A DNA stretch of 64,000 nucleotides from Bradyrhizobium sp. 199 (GCF_023073355.1 NZ_JADPJI010000002.1:620001-684000), one strand, 5' to 3'; shown: positions 8,604-17,577, numbered from the stretch's first letter. A program made the numbers and translations. Notes: generated by a model from the letters alone, not told the origin.

Positions 8604-9572
8604 ATGTCCATGCCTGCCTTGTTCAAGGGACGCCTGTCGATCCCCGTGATCGGCTCGCCGCTCTTCATCATCTCGGTGCCCGATCTTGTGATCGCGCAGT
8701 GCAAGGCGGGGGTGGTCGGCTCGTTTCCGTCGCTGAACGCCCGGCCGCCGGAGCTGCTCGACGAATGGCTGGCGCGGATCACGGAAGAACTCGCGGCCTA
8801 TGACCGCGCCCATCCCGACAAGCCGTCGGCGCCGTTTGCGGTCAACCAGATCGTGCACAAGTCGAACAACCGGCTCGACCACGACATGCAGCTCTGCGCC
8901 AAGTACAAGGTGCCGATGATCATCTCCTCACTCGGCGCCCGCGAGGAGCTGAACCAGGCCGTGCATGGCTGGGGTGGCATCGTCTTCCACGACGTGATCA
9001 ACCAGAAATTCGCGCACAAGGCGATCGAGAAGGGCGCCGACGGCCTGATCCTCGTCGCGGCCGGTGCCGGCGGCCATGCCGGCACCATCTCGCCGCTGGC
9101 CTTCGTCGCCGAGACCCGCAAGTGGTTCGACGGTCCAATCGCGCTGTCGGGGGCGATCGGCAACGGCAAGGCGATCCGCGCCGCACGCGTCCTCGGCGCC
9201 GACTTCGCCTATATCGGTTCGGCCTTCATCGCGACCAAGGAAGCCAACGCGGTCGAGAAGTACAAGGAGATGATTGCCGGCTCGAGCGCCGACGACATCG
9301 TCTATTCCAACCTCTTCACCGGCGTGCACGGCAACTACCTGAAACCTTCGATCCTCGCTGCCGGCATGAATCCAGAGGATCTGCCCACCTCCGATCCCTC
9401 CAAGATGAATTTCGGCACCGACGCTTCCGGCGAGCGCGCCAAACCGAAGGCCTGGAAGGAGATCTGGGGCTCGGGCCAGGGCATCGGCAGCGTCGACGGC
9501 ATCTTGCCCGCCGCCGAACTGATCGCGCGCTTCAAGAAGGAATACGACGAAGCGATCGATCCACCGTTGTAA
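8604..9572 (+). CDS. Nitronate monooxygenase (NMO 1)
   Basis: 322-residue TIM-barrel flavoprotein of the 2-nitropropane dioxygenase family. It shows the FMN-binding AAGAGGHAG segment (about 152-160), which includes the family's catalytic-base His, and a GSAFIAT phosphate-binding loop near 205. The enzyme oxidises alkyl nitronates using FMN and oxygen. It is related to the second copy at 12518-13492, which differs at the catalytic position. The thioesterase gene follows after a structured repeat. Confidence 0.85.
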   Translation: MSMPALFKGRLSIPVIGSPLFIISVPDLVIAQCKAGVVGSFPSLNARPPELLDEWLARITEELAAYDRAHPDKPSAPFAVNQIVHKSNNRLDHDMQLCAKYKVPMIISSLGAREELNQAVHGWGGIVFHDVINQKFAHKAIEKGADGLILVAAGAGGHAGTISPLAFVAETRKWFDGPIALSGAIGNGKAIRAARVLGADFAYIGSAFIATKEANAVEKYKEMIAGSSADDIVYSNLFTGVHGNYLKPSILAAGMNPEDLPTSDPSKMNFGTDASGERAKPKAWKEIWGSGQGIGSVDGILPAAELIARFKKEYDEAIDPPL

Positions 9573-9579
9573 TTCTCAT

Positions 9580-9626
9580 GTCCCGGACGCGGTGCAATGG
9601 CTAGCATTGCTCCGCAGAGCCGGGAC
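9580..9626. repeat. Structured intergenic repeat (REP-like)
   Basis: Outer arms GTCCCGG (9580-9586) and CCGGGAC (9620-9626) enclose a perfect inner hairpin GCAATG/CATTGC (9594-9599 with 9605-9610). It lies between two codirectional genes. It resembles a repeat type known from Bradyrhizobium, and may also act as a transcript-end structure. Confidence 0.6.
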
Positions 9627-9717
9627 CCGTCGCCGCAACGAATCGACCCGGATCAGCAGCGCACCGCTACGCGCTGCGCAGCCTCCGGGGACCGTCAACT
9701 GAGACTGCTTTGAAACG

Positions 9718-10497
9718 ATGACCGCCATCTACCGCGTCGACCGCAATAGCGTCGTCACCAGCCCTGATGCCGCCGGTCCCTGGGACCAGCGCATGCAGCA
9801 CGGCTCGGCGCCAGCCTCGCTGGTGACGTGGGCGGCAGAACGCATCCCGACGCCGGTCGCGATGAACATCGCGCGCGTCACCATCGATCTGATGCGCCCG
9901 GTACCGGTGGGGCCGCTCACCATCGAGACCGAGGTCCTGCGCGAAGGTCGCAAGATCCAGCTGTGCGAGATCAAGCTGCTCGCCGATGGCGTGCAGGTCG
10001 TCGGCGCCACCGTGCTCAAGATCAAGCAGCAGAAGCTGCCGTTGCCCGACGACGTCAAGGATACACCCGTCGAGTTGCCGTCGCCTGAAGATTCCTTCGT
10101 CGAGGACGGCCCAGCCGTCACCAGCCCGTTCGTGAGAATAGTGTCGATGCGCGCCGCGCGCGGTCGCTTCGGCCAGGCCGGCCCCGGTGCGATCTGGTTT
10201 CGCGTCGACCATCCGCTGATCGCAGGTGAGGCGATTTCGCAGGCGATGCGCGCCGTGGTCGCCGCCGATTTCTCCAACGGCACCGCCTCGATGCTCGACT
10301 TCCGCGCCTGGACCTACATCAACGCCGACCTCACCGTGAGCTTCGCACGTCAGCCGATCGGCGAGTGGATCCTGCTCGACGGCGAATCCTGGATCGGCGC
10401 TGACGGTGCCGGGCTCGCAATGTCGCGCCTCGCCGACCGCCATGGCTATTTCGGCCGCGCGGTGCAGAGCCTGGTGATAGAGAAGCGGCAGGCGTGA
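9718..10497 (+). CDS. Acyl-CoA thioesterase-like protein (double hotdog)
   Basis: 259 residues with two hotdog-like halves joined near residue 125. The first half contains the HGSAPASL segment and ends in a variable acidic linker; the second half contains FSNGTASMLDF and the typical WILLDGES strand. This is the thioesterase-like superfamily that hydrolyses acyl-CoA esters; chain-length preference cannot be read. Its setting between an NMO and an AMP-binding ligase suggests a role in acyl-CoA or xenobiotic acid metabolism (inference). Confidence 0.75.
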   Translation: MTAIYRVDRNSVVTSPDAAGPWDQRMQHGSAPASLVTWAAERIPTPVAMNIARVTIDLMRPVPVGPLTIETEVLREGRKIQLCEIKLLADGVQVVGATVLKIKQQKLPLPDDVKDTPVELPSPEDSFVEDGPAVTSPFVRIVSMRAARGRFGQAGPGAIWFRVDHPLIAGEAISQAMRAVVAADFSNGTASMLDFRAWTYINADLTVSFARQPIGEWILLDGESWIGADGAGLAMSRLADRHGYFGRAVQSLVIEKRQA

Positions 10498-10594
10498 CGG
10501 CAAGCGCCGCGATTGCTCTTGAAGCCAATTGAACGGCAGGCTTCCGCCGCCGCGGAAGGCATGCTCGGTGGTGTTCGAAGAGGCATCCTGCTGT

Positions 10595-10693
10595 TCAGAT
10601 TCCGTAGAAGATCTTGATCTCCCACAGCACCACGATGATAGCCGTGATCAAGGTGACCGCGGCGACTGCACTTTCGAGGGAAGCGACTCTCAT
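10595..10693 (-). CDS. 32-residue single-pass membrane protein
   Basis: A very short frame: MRVASLESAVAAVTLITAII as the first 20 residues, then a hydrophobic run to a WEIKIFYGI end. It would span the membrane once, with a small charged N-terminus and an aromatic/Lys C-terminus. GGAGAG ends six bases before the ATG, a good ribosome binding site, which supports real translation. It lies alone between the thioesterase (+) and the ligase (-). No family is recognised. It is too small to call with certainty without conservation data. Confidence 0.6.
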   Translation of the reverse strand: MRVASLESAVAAVTLITAIIVVLWEIKIFYGI

Positions 10694-10832
10694 CTTACTC
10701 TCCGCTTCCCAGCCCTATCAGCGGTCTAGATGATTCTCCGATTCGCCGGCAATTCCGCGGGCGTCACCGCCTGACACTCCGTTGCGCGTTGTGGTGTCGG
10801 GGCAACAACGACACCGTAGAATCCCGGGATAT

Positions 10833-12395
10833 TCATCCCACCATCCGATCCCGGCCGCTCCAGAAGCCCGCACGCAGCACCTTCTTGTCGACCTTGCCGA
10901 CGCCGGTCATTGGCAATTGCTTGACGAACTGGATCTGCTTGGGCGCATGCGCAGAGCCTTTTCGGGTCTTGACCAGGTTGATCAGCTCGTCCGGATCGGG
11001 CCGTGCGCCCTCGCGCGGCACCACGATGGCGGTGACGGCTTCGCCCCATTTCTCGTCGGGGATGCCGACGACCGCGACCATGGCGACATCGGCATGTTGC
11101 GACAGCACGTCCTCGACCTCGCGCGGGAAGATGTTGAAGCCGCCGGACACGATCATGTCCTTCTTACGGTCAAGGATGAACATGTAGCCGCGCTCGTCCT
11201 TCCGCGCGATGTCGCCGGTGTGGACCCAGCCGTTCTTCAGCGTCTCGGCGGTGATGTCAGGCCGCTTCCAGTATTCGGCCATGACATGCGGGGCGCGCAC
11301 GCAGATCTCGCCGGCCTCGCCCGTTTTCACCTCCTGGTCGTTATCATCGAGGATCTTGACCTCGCAGGCCGCGATCGGGAAGCCGCAGGACAGGAACAGC
11401 TCGGGCGTCTTGAGATCGTGATCCGCCTTGCGCAGCACCGAGACCGGGTAGCATTCGGTCTGGCCGTAGAGCTGCGAGAACACCGGTCCGATGCGCTCGA
11501 TCCCCTCGACCAGCCGGCTCGGCGACATCGCGGACGCGCCGTAGAGCACCAGCTCGAGGGAGGACAGGTCGGTCTTGTCAATCGCGGGGTGGTCGAGCAG
11601 CACGTAGATCATGGTCGGCACGAACAGCGTGAAGTTGATGCGCTCGCGCGCGATCGTGGCCAGCACGGCCTCGGGATCGAATCCCTTCAGCATGTGCACG
11701 GTGCCGCCGCGCATCAGGGTCGGCAGCACTTTCGTGCCGGCGACATGACTGATCGGGGCGACCGTGAGGTAGCGTGCCGCATCGGGGATCTCGAAATCGG
11801 CGAGGATCGCGGCGGCAGCTCCGGCATTCTCGCGGTGATAGCGCAGCGCGCCCTTGGATTTGCCGGTGGTGCCGCCGGTGTAGTTCAGCGTGGAGAGATC
11901 GTCGAGGCCGGCGAGGCACTGTGCGCTGGCGTGTCCCGCGCTCTCGATCGCCGCCAGCAGATCGACACCGTAGCCGGCCGGCCCCATGGTGAAGACCGCC
12001 TTGAGCAGGCTCGCTTTCGCGGCGAGCTCGCCGCCACGGTCGCGGAAGGCAGCCGCATCCACCACCAGCATCTCCGCTTCGGAATCCTCGAGCTGGAAAA
12101 GCTGGTCCTCCAGCGATCCCAACGGATGCAGCCAGGTGATGCAGAGCCGCGATAATTGCGCGGCAACGCCGGCGCACCAGGTGTCGGCACGGTTCGCGGT
12201 GAGGAAGGCGACGCGCGCGCCTGTCTGCAGTCCAAGCCGCATGAACACGCCCTGGATGCGTCCGATCAGGTCGATGGTGCCTTGGTAGCTCAGCGATCCC
12301 TCAGGCCATGCGAAAGCGGTGCGGCCGGGATAGCGCGACAGCGCCCGTAGCGCCTGAGCGCAAGTCGGGGACGATGCGTGGAGCGGATCGGACAT
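10833..12395 (-). CDS. AMP-binding acyl-CoA synthetase (fatty acid/aryl acid:CoA ligase)
   Basis: 520-residue member of the adenylate-forming ANL superfamily. P-loop-like TGGTTGKSKG lies at about 170-180, YGQTE near 310, the hinge-region GDIARKD and the C-terminal catalytic-Lys motif PMTGVGKVDKK. It converts a carboxylic acid to its acyl-CoA through an acyl-AMP. GAGGAAAC before the ATG serves as ribosome binding site. Substrate unknown; length fits medium-chain or aryl acid ligases. It is divergent from NMO 2. Confidence 0.85.
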   Translation of the reverse strand: MSDPLHASSPTCAQALRALSRYPGRTAFAWPEGSLSYQGTIDLIGRIQGVFMRLGLQTGARVAFLTANRADTWCAGVAAQLSRLCITWLHPLGSLEDQLFQLEDSEAEMLVVDAAAFRDRGGELAAKASLLKAVFTMGPAGYGVDLLAAIESAGHASAQCLAGLDDLSTLNYTGGTTGKSKGALRYHRENAGAAAAILADFEIPDAARYLTVAPISHVAGTKVLPTLMRGGTVHMLKGFDPEAVLATIARERINFTLFVPTMIYVLLDHPAIDKTDLSSLELVLYGASAMSPSRLVEGIERIGPVFSQLYGQTECYPVSVLRKADHDLKTPELFLSCGFPIAACEVKILDDNDQEVKTGEAGEICVRAPHVMAEYWKRPDITAETLKNGWVHTGDIARKDERGYMFILDRKKDMIVSGGFNIFPREVEDVLSQHADVAMVAVVGIPDEKWGEAVTAIVVPREGARPDPDELINLVKTRKGSAHAPKQIQFVKQLPMTGVGKVDKKVLRAGFWSGRDRMVG

Positions 12396-12517
12396 ATGTT
12401 TCCTCGTTGCTTGTCACCGGCTTGTGGCGTGCCAATGTTGCTGATGACGCTAGCACAGGGACCGCGGCATGAAACGACAAAGCCCGCGCGGGAGCCATGA
12501 GTGACAGGGAGATTTGA

Positions 12518-13492
12518 GTGACATCCGATCGACTGCAACGCTTTCGCGAACGTCTCGCTCTGCCTTTGATTGCAGCACCGATGTTTCTGGTGTCGGGCGT
12601 CGAGCTCATGATCGCGGCCTGCCGCAACGGGGTGATCGGCAGCTTCCCCACCGTGAATTGCCGCAGCACGGAGCAGCTCGATGAATGGCTCAGCGCGATC
12701 GAGACGCGGCTGCGCCAGCACGAAGATCAAACCGGCCGCAAGCCAGCGCCGCTCTGTCCGAACCTGATCGTGCACCGCTCCAATGCGCGGCTGGAGCAGG
12801 ATCTCGCCGTGCTGCTGCGGCATAGACCGGAGGTCGTCATCACGTCGGTAGGCTCGCCCGCGCCCGTGTTGAAGCCGCTGCACGATGCCGGTGCGCTGGT
12901 GCTGGCGGATGTCGCTTCCATCCGCCATGCCGAACGCGCGGCGGAAGCAGGTGCCGACGGGCTGGTGCTGCTCACCGCGGGCGCCGGCGGCCAGACCGGC
13001 TGGCTCAACCCGTTCGCTTTCGTCCGCGCGGTCCGTACATTCTACGACGGCGTCGTCGTGCTCGCAGGCGGCATCAGCGACGGCCATGCGCTGCATGCGG
13101 CCGAAGTGCTCGGCTGCGATCTCGCCTATATGGGAACGAAGTTCATCGCGACGCGCGAGAGCATGGCAGACGAACGCCACAAGCGGATGCTGGTCGAGAG
13201 CAGCGCCGACGACGTTCTGCTCACCACCGCCTTTACCGGCCTGCAGACCAGCATGCTGAGGCCCTCGATCGTCGCCGCCGGGCTTGACCCCGACGATCTG
13301 CCGGCGCGGGGCAGGATCGACATCGCTGAGGATATCGACGTCGCCGCGCGCGAAAACCGGCCGAAGCGCTGGCGCGACATCTGGAGCGGCGGGCACTCCA
13401 CCTCGGGTGTCACCGATGTGCTCCCTGTCGACCATCTCATTGCGCGGACGGCGCTCGAATATCGAGAGGCGAGAGCACGCCTCTCCCCGTAA
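12518..13492 (+). CDS. Nitronate monooxygenase-like flavoprotein (NMO 2), catalytic His replaced
   Basis: 324-residue paralogue of NMO 1 with the same opening pattern (LPLIAAPMF, VSGVELMIA) and a GTKFIAT phosphate loop. At the position of the catalytic-base His (AGGHAG in NMO 1, about residue 158) it reads AGGQTG, so it probably cannot carry out the usual proton abstraction. It may be an FMN protein with another reaction, such as an enoyl reductase-like or ene-type activity (inference). The start is GTG at 12518 with GGAGA upstream; no better ATG is available. Confidence 0.8.
   Translation: MTSDRLQRFRERLALPLIAAPMFLVSGVELMIAACRNGVIGSFPTVNCRSTEQLDEWLSAIETRLRQHEDQTGRKPAPLCPNLIVHRSNARLEQDLAVLLRHRPEVVITSVGSPAPVLKPLHDAGALVLADVASIRHAERAAEAGADGLVLLTAGAGGQTGWLNPFAFVRAVRTFYDGVVVLAGGISDGHALHAAEVLGCDLAYMGTKFIATRESMADERHKRMLVESSADDVLLTTAFTGLQTSMLRPSIVAAGLDPDDLPARGRIDIAEDIDVAARENRPKRWRDIWSGGHSTSGVTDVLPVDHLIARTALEYREARARLSP
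13464..13485. other. Perfect 8-bp hairpin overlapping the NMO 2 stop region
   Basis: GAGAGGCG (13464-13471) pairs with CGCCTCTC (13478-13485) across a 6-base loop; the gene stop and an AAAAA run follow. It could help end the transcript but lacks a T-tract on the coding strand. Confidence 0.4.
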
Positions 13493-13533
13493 AAATGCGG
13501 AAACGCCGGGGCTGCTTGTCCCGATCCCAGTTA

Positions 13534-13551
13534 ATCGAGCGCTCGCTCGAT
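13534..13551. promoter_or_regulatory. Perfect 8+8 inverted repeat upstream of a small conserved gene
   Basis: ATCGAGCG, two bases, CGCTCGAT. It lies about 80 bases before the ATG at 13633, a plausible operator position for a dimeric regulator; a transcript hairpin is the alternative. No matching second copy was noticed nearby. Confidence 0.35.
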
Positions 13552-13632
13552 AGGCCTCCCTTAACGGCAGATTAACCAAGGCCGGCCAAGAATCCTCTCG
13601 CGGTTGCCGATCGGGGCCGAGAGGGACAGGCG

Positions 13633-13881
13633 ATGGACTTCGATTATCTCAACAGCAAGACCGCGGCTTCGTTGGACGAAATCCGCGTTCGGGTCGCTCA
13701 TGCCCTGGCGCGCCACCCGCTGTGCCGCAACGTTCGTTTCGACATCCTCAGCGTCCCCCGTACCCGGCGTGGCGGCAACTGGACGGTGACGTTGCAATCG
13801 GTCGAGCCGCGCGCGGTCTGGGAGGCCTCGGAGATCGTCGCCGACATCCAGGACGCCTACGAGCTGGCCGTAGCTGCCTGA
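13633..13881 (+). CDS. Small conserved hypothetical protein, 82 residues
   Basis: Soluble, no signal peptide. Begins MDFDYLNSKT and has one central Cys. The mixed charged/hydrophobic pattern suggests a compact alpha/beta fold (a helix around 12-28, strands around 35-60, a C-terminal helix). GAGAGGGACAGG upstream of the ATG supports the start. No known domain recognised; function unknown. Confidence 0.7.
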   Translation: MDFDYLNSKTAASLDEIRVRVAHALARHPLCRNVRFDILSVPRTRRGGNWTVTLQSVEPRAVWEASEIVADIQDAYELAVAA

Positions 13882-14017
13882 TTTCCCTGGATTTTTACGG
13901 GGTATGTCGCGCCAAACACACTGATTGTCGCAACGATGGCACACTCAAGCCTTAATTCGTGCCCTTTTCCTCGGCAACGTTAACAAACTCGTGAAGCGTC
14001 CGTTCCCGGAGAGACGT

Positions 14018-14737
14018 TTGTCCAAAGCCATCACCATCGTTGTGCTCACCTGCTTCCTCGTCCTGGGTGCCGCCACAACCGCCATTCTTGGCCGCGACAG
14101 CGTGCCCAGTGTCAGCGAAGAGATGATCTCGCAGACCCCTCAGCCCAAGCCCCTCGCAACCAACCGCGCCGCCAAGGCGGACCGCCTGGTCCCGACCCTG
14201 GCCCTGGCTTCGGCCGCGATTGAGCCGGTCCAGGTGCCGGCCGACAGGCTTTCGCAGGCGCCCGTGCTGACCGAGCCGCTAAGGCAGGCCTTTGCCGCTG
14301 CAACGCCGTCCGATTTCCCGATGCCCAAGGCGTCGAGTTTGTCCGAAGCGCCCGCCACTGCGCAGGTTCCCGCGGTCGAAGTCCCGGCGGCCAAGCCAAA
14401 GCTTGTGGCCAAGCCGCAGCCGCAGAAAAATTATTCGCTGCTGTCCGACGCTCAGATCGCAGGTATCAGGGATCGCCTGAAACTGTCGTCCTCGCAGGAA
14501 TATTATTGGCCCTCGGTGGAGAGTGCGCTCCGCAACGTCGTGCGCAAGATCTCGGCTAACAAGCTCTCCAATCCGAACGCGCCACCCAGCGCGCAGATCG
14601 ATCCGAATTGCGACGAGGTCCAACAGTTGAAGTCGGCCGCTATGCCGCTGCTGTTCCAGCTGCGTGACGATCAGAAGGAAGAAGTGCGCAAGCTCGCCCG
14701 GCTCATCGGGCTTGAGAAGGTCGCGCAGCAGATCTGA
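14018..14737 (+). CDS. Membrane-anchored Ala/Pro-rich hypothetical protein
   Basis: 239 residues from a TTG start chosen for its GGAGAG site (14008-14013); a GTG at 13991 is the alternative. One transmembrane helix (about residues 4-22) is followed by an Ala/Pro/Lys-rich disordered region to about 140, then a folded C-terminal domain of about 95 residues (YSLLSDAQIAGIRDRL onward) with one Cys and a predicted helical DDQKEEVRKLARLIG end. Likely periplasm-facing. The next gene has the same overall plan, suggesting a paired envelope function (inference). Confidence 0.65.
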   Translation: MSKAITIVVLTCFLVLGAATTAILGRDSVPSVSEEMISQTPQPKPLATNRAAKADRLVPTLALASAAIEPVQVPADRLSQAPVLTEPLRQAFAAATPSDFPMPKASSLSEAPATAQVPAVEVPAAKPKLVAKPQPQKNYSLLSDAQIAGIRDRLKLSSSQEYYWPSVESALRNVVRKISANKLSNPNAPPSAQIDPNCDEVQQLKSAAMPLLFQLRDDQKEEVRKLARLIGLEKVAQQI

Positions 14738-14741
14738 CCTA

Positions 14742-14757
14742 AGTTCCTTCGGGAACT
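14742..14757. other. UUCG-tetraloop hairpin between two envelope genes
   Basis: Perfect 6-bp stem AGTTCC/GGAACT closed by TTCG, just after the stop at 14737. There is no T-run, so it is more likely an RNA-stability or attenuation element than a full terminator. Confidence 0.4.
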
Positions 14758-14821
14758 GCTTCGACACCAGGAACATCCGGCAATCAACGCGCGTTGCTCG
14801 CTCCAAAGAGGGAGTGGATCA

Positions 14822-15511
14822 ATGCGCGCCTCGACAGCCTATTTCGTCGGTGCCGGAACCATCGTCGCAGCCATCGCCATTGGTTTGGGCGGCGGCATCG
14901 TTGCCGGCAACATCATGAATCCGGTCGCGTCCAAGCAGGGCCCGGACACCAGCAAATTGGCGCAGCGCGCCGAAACCGCCGGCGCGCCACCGGCCACAAA
15001 TGCGCCCTCGGAACGCGTCAATTATCTCACCGGTTCGCAAGCCTTCGGCGCGATCGCTGCCGCGCCGGCGCAGGCCGAAGCAAAGCCCGAACCCGCAAAG
15101 CCTGACACGCAGTCCACCCAGGCGAACGCCGAACCGGCGGCACCGCCACCTGCGCAGGCAGCCGCGGTCGAGCCGCCCAAGGAGCAGGCCAAGCCAGCAA
15201 TCGCGTCGTCCTCGAAGGCCATAAAATCGACCGACCAGCAGGCCTCGGCCGATCCGTCTTCTTCCCCCGAGAACGCCTATGCCAAGGCCAGGGAGCCCGA
15301 CGTGAAACGTGCGGCGTCCGAACGGCGCCGGACGGAGCGCCGTGAGCGCTGGGCCGAGCGCCGCCACTACGACTCTCGCGAGCAGCGCGGCCGGCCCGAT
15401 TGGGACGATGTCGCACGCAATATCCGCGAAGATTCCGATGCGCGCGATTACGCCGGCCGCCCGCGCGGCGGCTTCCCGCAGATCAGGCTGTTCGGGCCCG
15501 ACGACGATTAA
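14822..15511 (+). CDS. Membrane-anchored Ala/Pro-rich hypothetical protein with Arg-rich tail
   Basis: 229 residues: an N-terminal transmembrane helix (about 6-32, with a GLGGGIVAG glycine face), a long Ala/Pro/Glu/Lys low-complexity part (about 40-155) and a strongly basic Arg/Glu segment (about 160-190) before an acidic C-terminus ending FGPDDD. AGAGGGAG precedes the ATG. The plan suggests a periplasmic or cell-wall-facing spacer protein; no domain recognised. Confidence 0.65.
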   Translation: MRASTAYFVGAGTIVAAIAIGLGGGIVAGNIMNPVASKQGPDTSKLAQRAETAGAPPATNAPSERVNYLTGSQAFGAIAAAPAQAEAKPEPAKPDTQSTQANAEPAAPPPAQAAAVEPPKEQAKPAIASSSKAIKSTDQQASADPSSSPENAYAKAREPDVKRAASERRRTERRERWAERRHYDSREQRGRPDWDDVARNIREDSDARDYAGRPRGGFPQIRLFGPDDD

Positions 15512-15601
15512 AAGCATGAGCCGGAAAAGTGCGCAGCGGTTTTTCGGAAAAGATCATGCTTAAACAACAACCTAAAGCGCGATGGGGATTCACGCTTTAG
15601 C
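15511..15601 (-). repeat. Dispersed palindromic repeat, copy B (inverse of 5648-5770)
   Basis: Read on the minus strand it contains CATCGCGCTTTAGG, TTGTTGTTTAAGCATG, ATCTTTTCCGAAAAACCG and a CTTTTCCGG...CATGCTTTT end, in the same order as copy A. It fills the gap between two convergent genes and may act as a bidirectional transcript end. Confidence 0.7.
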
Positions 15602-15638
15602 GCCAGACCGAAGCTGCGCCGTCATTGTTGCGGCGCCG

Positions 15639-17198
15639 TCATTTCAGTCCCGCGCGGCGAAATCCCTCGAGATAATGCGCACGATCCTCGTCCCGCAGCA
15701 TCGGCAGCTCGCGCGTGATCCAGGCGAGTGAGACCGCGGGCTGAGCGCGGCGTAGACCTTCCAGGGCGGAGGCCGCGAGCGCCGGATCTCCTGACATCCC
15801 GGCGGCGGCCGTCAACACGCGGTGCGCGCCGACGAAATCGCCGCGTTGCCGCATCGACTCCCGCGCCATCTGCACGGCTCCCTCGTAGTCGCGGCCGACG
15901 AACCGGGCGTAGGCCGCAACCCCGCAATAGATCGCCGCGAGCGGGTCGCGCGGGCTGAGCCGCAGCGCGCGACGCGCGGCGGCATCGCCATCCTGCCATC
16001 GTCCCGCGTAGCACAGCGTCACGCCGTAAAAGGCGTGCGCCATTGCGAAATTTGGATTGAGCTGCAGCGCCAGTTCGAACTCCGCCAGTGCGTCGTCGAA
16101 GCGGCGGCGGAACAGATAGGTGTAGGCGAGGCCGTGATGGGCCCAGGCATCCTCGCGATCGGCCTCCACCGCCGCGAGCGCCGCGCGCTCGGCGATCGGC
16201 ACCGTCGCGGCCATGTCGGTCCAGCCCATATGCGCGCCGAAGATATGGCTGGTCGCGAGCAGGCCCAGCGCCTTGCCATAGGCGGGGTCGATCGCGACGG
16301 CCTTTTCGAGCAGCCCTTGCGCGATTGCATTGTCCTCACGCGTGCTGCGCCAATGATGCGACAACGCGCGCATCACGAGGTCCCAGGCGTCGAGACTTCC
16401 CGGCGGCTTCTGCTGGGCGCGAAAGCTTTCGGCGGCATAGAGCTGAGGCTCGATCGCAGCGACGATCGCCTCGGTGATTTCGTCCTGCACGGCGAAGATG
16501 TCGGCGAGCTCGCGATCGTAGCGCTCGGCCCAGAGATGGCTGCCGGTCGAGACATCGTTCAGCTGGGCCGAGATGCGCAGGCGATCGCCGCTCCGCCGCA
16601 CGCTGCCTTCGACCACGTAGCGCACCCCGAGCTCGCGCGCGACCTCGTGGATGTGCACGGCCCGGCCCTTGTAGACGAAGGAGGAGTTCCGTGCGACGAC
16701 GAAGAACCAGCGCAGCTTCGACAGCGCGGTCATGATGTCCTCGCTGATGCCGTCGGAGAAATAATCCTGCTCGTCCTCGCCGCTCATGTTGGTGAAGGGC
16801 AGCACGGCGATCGCGGGCCGTTCGGGAAGCGCAAGTGCAGCGCGCGGCACCCAGGCGGCGTGACCAGGTTCCGGCGTGATCGCGCCCCCCTTGGCCTCGA
16901 CATCGCCGACGAAGCGAAAACCCTTGCGAGCGATGGTGCGGATCAGTGCCTGGTTCGCCCCACTGTCACCGACCGCCTTGCGCGCGGCGTTGATCCGACT
17001 GGTCAGGGTGGATTCGGAGACGCTGCGCCCGTGCCAGATCTTGTCGATCAACTCGTCCTTGCTGACCACCCGGTCGCGGTTCTGCACGAGGTGGACGACG
17101 AGATCGAAAACCTGCGGCTCCACGGCAACGGGAACCTGCTCGCGGCTCAACTCGCGCAGGTCGGTATCGAGCAGGTGGTCCCTGAACAGAAACTGCAC
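15639..17198 (-). CDS. Winged-helix DNA-binding regulator with TolB-like and TPR regions
   Basis: 519 residues. Residues 1-97 form an OmpR/PhoB-type winged helix (VVSKDELIDKIWHGR, LIRTIARKGFRFVG) with no receiver domain. Residues 130-250 match the TolB-N-like block (IAVLPFTNMSGEDEQDYFSDG) found in CadC-like and adenylate-cyclase-associated proteins, followed by TPR-like helices to the end. It lacks an obvious transmembrane helix, so it is probably cytoplasmic, unlike CadC. Likely a transcription regulator with a protein-interaction arm; its targets are unknown. Confidence 0.8.
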   Translation of the reverse strand: MQFLFRDHLLDTDLRELSREQVPVAVEPQVFDLVVHLVQNRDRVVSKDELIDKIWHGRSVSESTLTSRINAARKAVGDSGANQALIRTIARKGFRFVGDVEAKGGAITPEPGHAAWVPRAALALPERPAIAVLPFTNMSGEDEQDYFSDGISEDIMTALSKLRWFFVVARNSSFVYKGRAVHIHEVARELGVRYVVEGSVRRSGDRLRISAQLNDVSTGSHLWAERYDRELADIFAVQDEITEAIVAAIEPQLYAAESFRAQQKPPGSLDAWDLVMRALSHHWRSTREDNAIAQGLLEKAVAIDPAYGKALGLLATSHIFGAHMGWTDMAATVPIAERAALAAVEADREDAWAHHGLAYTYLFRRRFDDALAEFELALQLNPNFAMAHAFYGVTLCYAGRWQDGDAAARRALRLSPRDPLAAIYCGVAAYARFVGRDYEGAVQMARESMRQRGDFVGAHRVLTAAAGMSGDPALAASALEGLRRAQPAVSLAWITRELPMLRDEDRAHYLEGFRRAGLK

Positions 17199-17577
17199 GT
17201 CGAAAACTCAGGCCTCGTTACGAAATCGGGCAGGCAAAATGACAAAAATGAAATATGGGTCGAAAGTTGTGAGTCTGCCGAAGGGGATGCTTGGTTCATC
17301 GTTTCGCGTGATGGCAGCCATGCCCTTCGCGGAGGGAATACAACCGCGACCGGAATGTTGCGGTGGGCCGATTGCCAACGAGATGATGTTCGCCCATCCA
17401 AAGCCGTTATCCTGAGGCGCTGGAGCGTAGCAGAGCCCTAAAGATGACGGAGCACCACGAGACGTGCCGTCATAATGCCGCCGCGCGGTAGATCTGACGA
17501 GTGGTGAAGGTCCTTTGCCGAACTGGGCCGACTGCGTAAGCTATCGCCACACAAACACCAACCACGAAGAAACGCCC
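17199..17577. other. Intergenic region, no gene seen
   Basis: 379 bases between the divergent regulator and lyase genes, so it should hold both promoters. A degenerate repeat-like block (ATCCTGAGGCG..., about 17410-17450) may be a decayed REP copy. No small coding frame with a good ribosome site was found. Confidence 0.5.

Noticed and set aside
10782-12155. 457-codon plus-strand frame over the acyl-CoA synthetase
   Set aside because: Shadow frame; the ligase motifs are on the minus strand.
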